A DNA stretch of 64,000 bases from Haloferax namakaokahaiae (GTDB lineage: Archaea; Halobacteriota; Halobacteria; Halobacteriales; Haloferacaceae): the NCBI RefSeq assembly GCF_042663225.1, contig NZ_JBHTAA010000001.1, positions 434,001 to 498,000 on the forward strand, in the 5' to 3' direction. This document shows positions 57,893 through 64,000 of the stretch, piece after piece. The translations under genes were made by a program, and so were the position numbers. How positions within the stretch are numbered: position 1 is the stretch's first letter; each line of letters begins with the position of its first letter. The notes beneath the pieces were generated by a model. That model saw nothing but the letters and a program-made list of their open reading frames with translations, searched no databases and was not told the origin of the DNA.

Positions 57893-59185
57893 ATGCACGG
57901 GGAGACGCAAGTCACGGTGGGTGTGCTTGGATTTCACGACAGTCGTGAGACCAAGGCAATCAGTAACGCCATCAGCGAGTTGGGTCACACCGCCGTGTGG
58001 CTTCACGAGGACGTTATCGGCGTGGACGTCTCGCCCGATGGGGTGACGCTCGAACCCGACGTGGACGTCGTCGTCAACCGGCTCCTCCTCTCGAAGTCTC
58101 GAATGCCGCTCGAAGACCTCTCGATTGCGAGTTGCTACGCCGCGGTTCGTCCCGTCTGCAACGACCCGCGAAACGTCCTGTTCGCGGTGCACAAACAGGC
58201 GACTGCGGCCCGTCTCGCCGCCGAAGGAATCCCTATCCCACGTGCGTATCTCTCGACGAGCGAGGACAAACTCAACGAGACGCGACCGGAGTTCGGCCAC
58301 CCCGCCGTCTACAAGACCGCCGTCGGGACGAACGGGGGCGGAACGTGGCTCATCGACGACGACCGACGACTCTCGAACGTCGTGAACGACAAGCGGACGC
58401 TCCTCCAGTCGTACGTCAAACTCGAAAAGCGACACCGCGACCTGCGAGTCTACGTCGTCGGCGACGAAATCGTCGGCGCGATGTATCGATACGCGCCCGA
58501 GGGAGACTGGCGAACCAACGTCGCACTCGGTGGCGACGTCGAAGACGCGACCGAAGACCTCACACCGGCAGCCGCGGACGCTGCACTGGGTGCGACGCGG
58601 GTGCTCGGTCTCGATTACGCCGGTATCGACCTCATCGAAGGACCCGACGGTTGGGTCGTCCTCGAAGTCAACCCGACCGCCGGATTCCGCGGTCTGTACC
58701 GTGCGACCGGGCGCTCGCCCGCGGTGTTCATCGCCAAGTTAGCTATCGAGCGCGGCGGCGGCACCGTGGACGAGGAACTGGTCGAACGGCTTCAGTACGT
58801 CCTCGACGGGCGTCCACCCGAAGACGCACCGTCGAAAGTCAAAGACGAAGCGACACCGGTCATCGGCTACACCGAGCACGTGGTCGTCACCGGTGCGAGC
58901 GACTCCAAGACCGTTATCGCACACGTCGATACTGGAAGCAAGACCACGAGCATCGCCCCCGAGGTAGCGGTCGAAATCGGGGCCGAACCACCGGCGCTCG
59001 TCGCCGGCGAAGACGTCGCGCCGCGGGTCGCAATCGTCGTCGAACTCGGTGGACTTCGGCAATCTGTCACGGCGACACTCGACGACGATATCGAAGCGGA
59101 CGCACCGCTCCGAATCGGCCGTGACGTGCTCCGACACTACTACGTGGACGTCCACCGACAGCTCCCGGACGCGGCACCTGTCTAG
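57893..59185 (+). CDS. RimK-type ATP-grasp ligase fused to RimB-type protease domain
   Basis: A 430-residue protein. Residues ~1-290 are RimK-like: N-terminal domain VGVLGFHDSRETKAISNAI, ATP-grasp with VYKTAVGTNGGGTW, LLQSYVKLEKRHRDLRVYVV, and metal-binding YAGIDLIEGPDGWVVLEVNP. Residues ~320-430 resemble the RimB/ATP-dependent zinc protease (retropepsin-like) domain: VIGYTEHVVVTGAS, AHVDTGSKTTSIAPEV with the D-T-G motif, and LRIGRDVLRHYYVDV. RimK adds glutamates to a protein or small-molecule acceptor; RimB proteins modulate it proteolytically. The acceptor here is unknown. Confidence 0.85.
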   Translation: MHGETQVTVGVLGFHDSRETKAISNAISELGHTAVWLHEDVIGVDVSPDGVTLEPDVDVVVNRLLLSKSRMPLEDLSIASCYAAVRPVCNDPRNVLFAVHKQATAARLAAEGIPIPRAYLSTSEDKLNETRPEFGHPAVYKTAVGTNGGGTWLIDDDRRLSNVVNDKRTLLQSYVKLEKRHRDLRVYVVGDEIVGAMYRYAPEGDWRTNVALGGDVEDATEDLTPAAADAALGATRVLGLDYAGIDLIEGPDGWVVLEVNPTAGFRGLYRATGRSPAVFIAKLAIERGGGTVDEELVERLQYVLDGRPPEDAPSKVKDEATPVIGYTEHVVVTGASDSKTVIAHVDTGSKTTSIAPEVAVEIGAEPPALVAGEDVAPRVAIVVELGGLRQSVTATLDDDIEADAPLRIGRDVLRHYYVDVHRQLPDAAPV

Positions 59186-59280
59186 AGCAGAATATTCAAT
59201 AAAATTAACCAACTATGCATCCTTTATCTCATTAATCGGCGACTATTCTTTAAATTGTTCGCAATATTGCACCTCAACCT

Positions 59281-59290
59281 TGGCTTTATC
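59281..59290 (+). promoter_or_regulatory. TATA box
   Basis: TGGCTTTATC about 24 bases before ATG 59309, inside a 123-base AT-rich gap. Confidence 0.5.
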
Positions 59291-59308
59291 ATTGTTTGAC
59301 GCCCACAA

Positions 59309-59587
59309 ATGGATGTGTCCCACCAAACAGCAACTGCAGAACCCAAAACGTACACGGTGGTAAGTGAGGTGAACGACCACGGAGCGGCGACACTCCGGGG
59401 CGAAAACGGTTCGACGTACCACGTCACGTCGTACGAAGACCCGACGCTTCGCTCGGCGTTAGAACAGTGTCGGACCGCAGACCGCGTCCGCGTGGAGATG
59501 GAGCGTGCGGGCGTTCGGGCGAACGTGTGGCACGTGACCGGACTTTATCCGGGGGCGGACAGCGGCGCTCTGCAGCAGATTCGGTAA
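59309..59587 (+). CDS. small haloarchaeal protein
   Basis: A 92-residue soluble protein with a beta-rich core (KTYTVVSEVNDHGAATLRGE, STYHVTSYEDPTLRSALEQC, VRVEMERAGVRANVWHVTGL). It resembles small OB-like haloarchaeal proteins but I cannot name it. It is convergent with the aEF1A gene, only 18 bases apart. Leaderless transcription is likely. Confidence 0.65.
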   Translation: MDVSHQTATAEPKTYTVVSEVNDHGAATLRGENGSTYHVTSYEDPTLRSALEQCRTADRVRVEMERAGVRANVWHVTGLYPGADSGALQQIR

Positions 59588-59605
59588 AAATCGATTTTCG
59601 AAGTC

Positions 59606-60868
59606 TTATTCGTAGACTTCCAGGACCTTGCCGGCCGCGATAGTCTGGCCCATATCGCGGATTGCGAAACTACCCAACTCGGCGATTTCCGAGGACGGCT
59701 CGATGCTGAGCGGTTTCTGCGGGCGCAGTGTGACGACAGCGGCGTCACCGGCTTTGATGAAGTCGGGGTTCTCCTCTGCGACCTCGCCCGACGAGGGGTC
59801 GAGCTTCTGGTCGATAGATTCGAACGTACACGCGACCTGTGAGGTGTGGGCGTGGATGACCGGCGTGTAGCCGGCGGTGATGACCGAAGGGTGTTGCATG
59901 ACGACGATTTGCGCCTTGAACGTCTTGGCGACGGATGGCGGGTCGTCCGCCGGGCCGCACACGTCGCCGCGGCGGATATCGTCCTTGCCGACGCCGCGGA
60001 CGTTGAACCCGATGTTGTCGCCGGGGCCGGCCTCGCCGACTTCCTCGTGGTGCATCTCGATGGTCTTCACTTCGCCGCCGGCATCGGAGGGCATGAAGAC
60101 GACGTTGTCGCCTTTCTTCACGACGCCCGTCTCGACGCGGCCGACGGGAACCGTCCCGATGCCGGAGATGGTGTAGACGTCCTGAATCGGAATCCGAAGC
60201 GGGGCGTCCGTCGGCGGCGACGGTTCCGGGAGGTTGTTGAGCGCTTCCAGAACCGTCGGGCCGTCGAACCACGACATGTTGTCGGAGTGCTCGGAGATGT
60301 TGTCCCCTTCGAACGCGGAGATGGGGATGAAGCGCGCGTCGTCGCTGTCGAAACGGACCTGTCCGAGGAGTTGCTGCACCTCCTCTTTGACCTGCTTGTA
60401 GGTGTCTTCGCTGTAATCGACGACGTCCATCTTGTTGACGGCGATGATGAGCGTCTCGATACCGAGGGTGCGGGCGAGGAAGACGTGCTCGCGGGTCTGC
60501 GGGGCGACGCCGTCGTCGGCGGCGACGACGAGAATCGCGTGGTCGGCCTGCGAGGCACCCGTAATCATGTTCTTCACGAAGTCGCGGTGACCGGGCGTGT
60601 CCACGATGGTGAAGTAGTACTTGTCCGTGTCGAACCGCTGGTGGGCGATGTCGATGGTCACCCCGCGTTCGCGTTCTTCGGCGAGGTTGTCCATGACGTA
60701 CGCGAACTCGAAGCCCGATTTGCCCTTGGACGCTGCCTCTTCACGGTGCTGTTCGATGATGTGTTCCGGTACACTGCCTGTCTCGAACAGTAATCGGCCA
60801 ACGAGTGTCGATTTCCCGTGGTCGACGTGTCCGATGATGGCGAGATTTTGATGTGGTTTGTCTGCCAT
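59606..60868 (-). CDS. tuf: translation elongation factor 1-alpha (aEF1A)
   Basis: A 420-residue GTPase. G1 is IGHVDHGKSTLVGRLL, G2 lies in ERERGVTIDIAH, G3 is VDTPGHRDFVKNMITGASQA and G4 is AVNKMD. Domain 2 and 3 motifs include RIPIQDVYTISGIGTVPVGR, VKTIEMHHEEV and FNVRGVGKDDIRRGDV. It delivers aminoacyl-tRNA to the ribosome. ATG 60868 (MADKPHQNLAI) is the family start. A longer open frame upstream is not coding. A strong promoter (AAAAAGGGATATAC on the minus strand, about 55-70 bases before the ATG) fits high expression. Confidence 0.97.
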   Translation of the reverse strand: MADKPHQNLAIIGHVDHGKSTLVGRLLFETGSVPEHIIEQHREEAASKGKSGFEFAYVMDNLAEERERGVTIDIAHQRFDTDKYYFTIVDTPGHRDFVKNMITGASQADHAILVVAADDGVAPQTREHVFLARTLGIETLIIAVNKMDVVDYSEDTYKQVKEEVQQLLGQVRFDSDDARFIPISAFEGDNISEHSDNMSWFDGPTVLEALNNLPEPSPPTDAPLRIPIQDVYTISGIGTVPVGRVETGVVKKGDNVVFMPSDAGGEVKTIEMHHEEVGEAGPGDNIGFNVRGVGKDDIRRGDVCGPADDPPSVAKTFKAQIVVMQHPSVITAGYTPVIHAHTSQVACTFESIDQKLDPSSGEVAEENPDFIKAGDAAVVTLRPQKPLSIEPSSEIAELGSFAIRDMGQTIAAGKVLEVYE

Positions 60869-61299
60869 GGGTATCAGGGCGATGTTCGCCCAGTTTGGTA
60901 GGATATGACACGCAGGCGTATATCCCTTTTTGCGAGACACAGGCCCCGAAACATTCGAATTCACGCGAAGGAGTATGTCAGTAAAAACGTACTATCTAAC
61001 TGCATACCAGTTCGATGGCGTGGATGTGGCAGTCGAGCGGAGAGACGCCTAGCGAGAAACAGCCTCAGAGACAGTCGAGTGGGTCGCCAACGACAATTAG
61101 AGCGTCCGCATCGCGGCTTGCATCTGGGCGAACGTCGCCGTGCGGCGGACGGACGAGGAACGGGCTTCGGTGTCGTGGTCGAGAGTTTTCACAACTATCA
61201 TAGTAACTATTTCGGGAGCGGCTCTAATAAAGCTATCCCCGGGGTGGACACCACTTGCGAGGGGTGTTCCTTTCTGGGTTCGGCGCGTGGTCACTCTCA
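60869..61299. other. intergenic region upstream of aEF1A
   Basis: 431 bases. On the minus strand the element AAAAAGGGATATAC (60921-60934 region) is the likely BRE/TATA of aEF1A. The middle (60960-61090) shows nothing clear. A possible 34-codon minus-strand gene lies at 61097-61201 (separate entry). Confidence 0.5.
61097..61201 (-). CDS. possible 34-residue small protein
   Basis: The minus-strand reading frame starts MIVVKTLDHDTEARSSSV and ends MQAAMRTL. A TATA-like CTTTATTAG (rev. complement of CTAATAAAG near 61226-61234) lies ~27-32 bases before the ATG, as for leaderless haloarchaeal genes. It is not recognised and too short to judge by codon use, so this is tentative. Confidence 0.3.
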   Translation of the reverse strand: MIVVKTLDHDTEARSSSVRRTATFAQMQAAMRTL

Positions 61300-61584
61300 A
61301 TGCGCTACGAATCAGTGCTCGTCGCACTCACACCAACAGCGGTCCGCGACCGAATTCGCAAGCGCGTCGAAGGGATACGGTCGTCGAAAGTCGAAGACGG
61401 GTTCGAATTTCGGACGAACTCGGGGCTCCTCGTCGGCACCGTCTCGCCCGCAACACTCCCCGATGGAAGTACAGGGTCGCGTCTGCGGTATCGGACGAGC
61501 ATCCTCTCGGCGACGGCCGCCCACGCTGGGCGAACCGGGAAGGAGCTTCGAGAAGCAGTGTCGAAGAATCTCGTCCGGGATTAA
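61300..61584 (+). CDS. small haloarchaeal protein
   Basis: A 94-residue basic-to-neutral protein (MRYESVLVALTPTAVRDRIR, KVEDGFEFRTNSGLLVGTVS, RLRYRTSILSATAAHAGRTG). It is soluble and not recognised. The open frame begins 15 codons earlier, but ATG 61300 looks best. It overlaps the 3' end of the convergent kinase gene by four bases. Confidence 0.55.
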   Translation: MRYESVLVALTPTAVRDRIRKRVEGIRSSKVEDGFEFRTNSGLLVGTVSPATLPDGSTGSRLRYRTSILSATAAHAGRTGKELREAVSKNLVRD

Positions 61585-62657
61585 TCGGAACTGACGTGTG
61601 AGGTCTGTGCGCCCGCAGGGGCGTGTTTGAGTCTGAGCGTCGCGTTCGTCCCGCCGCCGGACGACCCGATGTCGAAGGTTCCATCGTAGGCTTGCGTAAT
61701 CCACTTGACGACCCACAGGCCGAGTCCTTGTCCGTGATTGACTTGCGTAATCTTGCTCGCGCCGGTCACGACGGACCGCTCCATCTCGGGAATTCCCGGT
61801 CCGTTGTCGGAGACGGAGAGTTCGACCACGTCGTCGAGGACGGTGGCCTTCACGGTCACCGTCGGCGAGTCGCCGTCGTTGTATTCGGCCGCGTTTTCGA
61901 CGAGATGCAAGAGTGCGGAGCGGAGTCTCTCGCCGCCTTTGACCGCAGTTCCGGAAGCGACGTCGATAGAGAACTCCACGTCGGGGTGGTCGGCGCGAGC
62001 GAGTTCGACCACCTCACTCGCAAGTTCCGTTACGTCTACCGTTTCGAGCGACTCGTCGGACGAGTCGAGCGCCCAGAAGATTTGTTTCACGCTGTCGTTC
62101 ATCCGCCCGAGTTTGTTTGCGTGCGACTGGACCGTTCGTGCGCTCTGTCTCGTCGTGTCGTCGGAGGCGCTCTGTACCAGTACGTCCGCGTAGCCGCCGA
62201 TAATCTGGGCTTCCGTCCGGAGGTTGTGTCGAAGCAACCTGTTGAGGACTTCCAATTTTTCGGACTTCGAAGCGAGTTCTTCGGCGCGAATACGACGAAC
62301 GTCGTTGAACCCGATGAGGACGTGCGCGAAGGCGCTGACTGCGAGTACGTCGGCGACGAGGAACGTCGGAACCTCGTACGGGACGTAGAGCGACGCCAGA
62401 ATCAGAATCGCGCCGAGGACGACGACGCCCAGTAGATTCCACCCGGCGATTCGCGCGGCGTTTTCGGTCGTGATATCGCTTCGGTACAACAGGACTCCCG
62501 CCCCCGCGACGACGAGCGCAACGGCGGCACCCAGTGCGGCCAGCGTGAGTCCGAGCGGGGACTCACCTGCGACCGTCAGACGGGCGAGCGGCGTTGTCGC
62601 AAGTGCGAGACCGGTCACGGTGACCGACCCGCAGACGAAGGCTCGTTTGAATGTCAT
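61581..62657 (-). CDS. membrane sensor histidine kinase
   Basis: A 358-residue kinase. About four transmembrane segments occupy residues 1-115 (LTLAALGAAVALVVAGAGVLL, LLGVVVLGAILILASLYV, FLVADVLAVSAFAHVLIG). The H-box is LNRLLRHNLRTEAQIIGG, the N-box LLHLVENAAEYNDGD, G1 is VSDNGPGIPEM and G2 GQGLGLWVVKWITQ, so catalysis should be intact. No PAS domain or partner regulator is adjacent. The membrane part probably senses an envelope or membrane cue. Confidence 0.92.
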   Translation of the reverse strand: MTFKRAFVCGSVTVTGLALATTPLARLTVAGESPLGLTLAALGAAVALVVAGAGVLLYRSDITTENAARIAGWNLLGVVVLGAILILASLYVPYEVPTFLVADVLAVSAFAHVLIGFNDVRRIRAEELASKSEKLEVLNRLLRHNLRTEAQIIGGYADVLVQSASDDTTRQSARTVQSHANKLGRMNDSVKQIFWALDSSDESLETVDVTELASEVVELARADHPDVEFSIDVASGTAVKGGERLRSALLHLVENAAEYNDGDSPTVTVKATVLDDVVELSVSDNGPGIPEMERSVVTGASKITQVNHGQGLGLWVVKWITQAYDGTFDIGSSGGGTNATLRLKHAPAGAQTSHVSSD

Positions 62658-63040
62658 GCTGATTTACCGTACAGTCTCGAATACGATAACGATTCACACA
62701 CGATATCAATTCTGGCAATCAGTTCGGCAGCTCTGGAAACCGTGTCACTCAATTAATCAAAAAGAACGAAACATGTAAAATGACGGTGATTTAGGTCCGT
62801 GTACGTGGCAGAGTAGTATCGGGAGGAGTCTCCGTAAGATGTGTCTCTGACAGCCCCTATGTGTGCCCCTCGGCGTGTTTCGGCCGATGGTCAAATCGAA
62901 ACACACCGTACTAGGGATATTCATCCATCGTTCCTCCCCCGTGGAGCGGCGAACGCAGGCAGTACTCCGATTATTCGTGGGACGTCGTGTCGGGTAATTC
63001 GTAACTGCCGTCTCGTCGCTTCCCTGCGACCGAACACGGT
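62658..63040. other. 383-bp spacer without a recognised gene
   Basis: The region has moderately AT-rich segments (62740-62780) and the kinase promoter at its left end. No RNA gene, repeat or credible reading frame was seen. Confidence 0.5.
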
Positions 63041-63859
63041 TCAGGTTCGGTCGTCTGCTGCGTTCTCTTGCTCACTGCGCTCTAGCCGCCACGTGAAAAT
63101 CCCCTTCAGTACGACGACTAAACTGTTCGCCTCACCCGCACCCCAAATCGCAGTCTCCGACCGAGAACGAGCCGGGTGAGCAGTGTCACCGCCGTTGAGA
63201 ACGCTGACGAGCGTCTTCGTCTCGTCGGCCATCATGAGCCGTCCTGCTGGCGTATCCGACCAGAGCCACAGTGATTCGAACATCTCTGCTTGCGGAATCT
63301 CGTCTTGAATTTGTTCCTGTACTGTCGCTGAAATCCCTGCTAATTTGATCGATACCCCGCGCGCTGCCGCACGTTTCAGCGCACTCAGAATGTTCTCAGT
63401 GAGGAGGTCCTCGACAGTCATGTAGATGATTTCGTCCGTTGCGGAATCGAGCAACTCGATGGTTCGTTCGGTGACCGCCTGTCGTCCATCGACGGTCCAG
63501 ACGCCCCGTTGCTCTTCCGTCCGTGCAATCGGTTCGAGTTCGTCGAGGGCGTCGATTAGGACTTCTGTCCGGTATCGAAGCTCGTGTTCGAACTTCCGTC
63601 CGGCCGTCTCGGACGAAACCGCCCAAAATTCTTTCGGGGACGACTGTTGGATATCCACGAGTCCTCGCTCGTGCAACTCTTCGACCGCATCGTAAACGCG
63701 GGTCCGTGGGACGTTCGACACCTGGCTCACTTCTTTCGCCGTTCCCGTCCCAAGACTGGTGAGTGCGACGAACGTCCGTGCGGCGTAGTTACTCAACCCG
63801 AACTGTTCGAGTTGTTCGATTGCTGTGGTACGGGTGTCGTCGTTCGAGTCAGTACGCAT
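63041..63859 (-). CDS. TrmB family transcriptional regulator
   Basis: A 272-residue protein. The N-terminal winged helix (AIEQLEQFGLSNYAARTFVA, TAKEVSQVSNVPRTRVYDAV, EELHERGLVDIQQSSPKEFWA, the last shown as EELHERGLVDIQ) is typical of TrmB. A coiled linker follows, then a PLD-like effector domain (VDGRQAVTERTIELLDSATD, IYMTVEDLL, RAAARGVSIKLAG). It lacks the long sugar-binding C-terminus of classical TrmB, so its effector is open. A 7-bp inverted repeat upstream could be its own operator. Confidence 0.85.
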   Translation of the reverse strand: MRTDSNDDTRTTAIEQLEQFGLSNYAARTFVALTSLGTGTAKEVSQVSNVPRTRVYDAVEELHERGLVDIQQSSPKEFWAVSSETAGRKFEHELRYRTEVLIDALDELEPIARTEEQRGVWTVDGRQAVTERTIELLDSATDEIIYMTVEDLLTENILSALKRAAARGVSIKLAGISATVQEQIQDEIPQAEMFESLWLWSDTPAGRLMMADETKTLVSVLNGGDTAHPARSRSETAIWGAGEANSLVVVLKGIFTWRLERSEQENAADDRT

Positions 63860-63886
63860 GGCCGGAGAGTTTGTTTACAGAAAACC

Positions 63887-63905
63887 CAATCACAGGACGT
63901 GATTG
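63887..63905. promoter_or_regulatory. inverted repeat upstream of the TrmB-family gene
   Basis: CAATCAC-AGGAC-GTGATTG, a 19-base dyad 28-46 bases before the regulator's ATG. It is a plausible autoregulatory operator. Confidence 0.5.
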
Positions 63906-63906
63906 A

Positions 63907-63958
63907 GCCGGCACGGATCGGGATGTGGTTGGGACACGAATCCAGATGCCGTGCCGGC
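63907..63958. repeat. 10-bp inverted repeat with 32-nt spacer
   Basis: GCCGGCACGG (63907-63916) is the exact reverse complement of CCGTGCCGGC (63949-63958). It could be a terminator-type hairpin, an operator or the end of an element continuing beyond the window. Confidence 0.55.
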
Positions 63959-64000
63959 CTTACGATATGATGGGAACTCGTATAATGTTTTTGTGATTAT

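Overview
The window is chromosomal DNA from a halophilic archaeon, most likely Haloferax or a close member of the Haloferacaceae. Signs seen directly are high GC content, strongly acidic proteins, many genes with a TATA box about 25-30 bases before the ATG and no leader, TAATG/ATGA stop-start overlaps, a 75-nt intron in tRNA-Met(CAU), haloarchaeal type IV pilins, an S-layer glycoprotein with a PGF-CTERM tail, Tat lipoproteins, a JAMM protease, archaeal GatD, RfcL and aEF1A. No insertion sequence, integrase, CRISPR array or rRNA was seen.

Layout. 0-13.8 kb is mostly housekeeping: a kynureninase tail, an SDR oxidoreductase, JAMM desampylase with IPP isomerase, a divergent Lrp regulator and carA around a palindrome, a PAS pseudokinase, gatD with an acetyltransferase, phosphoglycerate mutase and several membrane proteins. 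13.9-20.6 kb is the cell-surface region: intron-containing tRNA-Met, a Tat lipoprotein with a transglutaminase-like domain, the S-layer glycoprotein, a long hairpin-rich spacer and three tandem type IV pilins. 20.6-31.7 kb has metabolic genes, a stand-alone asparaginase, a drug/metabolite exporter and a complete dipeptide/oligopeptide ABC operon. 31.8-46 kb has an RNase H-like protein, a divergent TatC-like protein, malic enzyme, a metal-ligand-poor M24 protein, heme A synthase, an amino-acid ABC operon, a sensor kinase, a UbiA-like protein, RfcL and a duplicated acetyltransferase pair. 46-64 kb has an amidohydrolase, HMG-CoA synthase, a large PKD/Ig surface protein, DUF2150, a TatD-like hydrolase, a NYN-domain protein, a candidate structured ncRNA, a RimK-RimB fusion, aEF1A, another kinase and a TrmB regulator.

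Functional links. HMG-CoA synthase and IPP isomerase belong to mevalonate-based lipid synthesis. CarA feeds arginine and pyrimidine synthesis. GatD serves Gln-tRNA formation. The S-layer protein, pilins, PKD protein and transglutaminase-like lipoprotein build or modify the envelope. The two ABC systems import peptides and amino acids.

Most unusual observations. (1) Several genes have their 3' ends, including the stop codon, tandemly copied just downstream. Separate cases lie near 12.7, 24.4, 46.2, 50.8, 55.6 and 57.05 kb. (2) A structured RNA candidate precedes a RimK-RimB fusion. (3) One full-length and one half-length membrane protein resemble TatC. (4) Several enzymes have lost expected catalytic or metal residues (IPP isomerase, M24 protein, PAS kinase).
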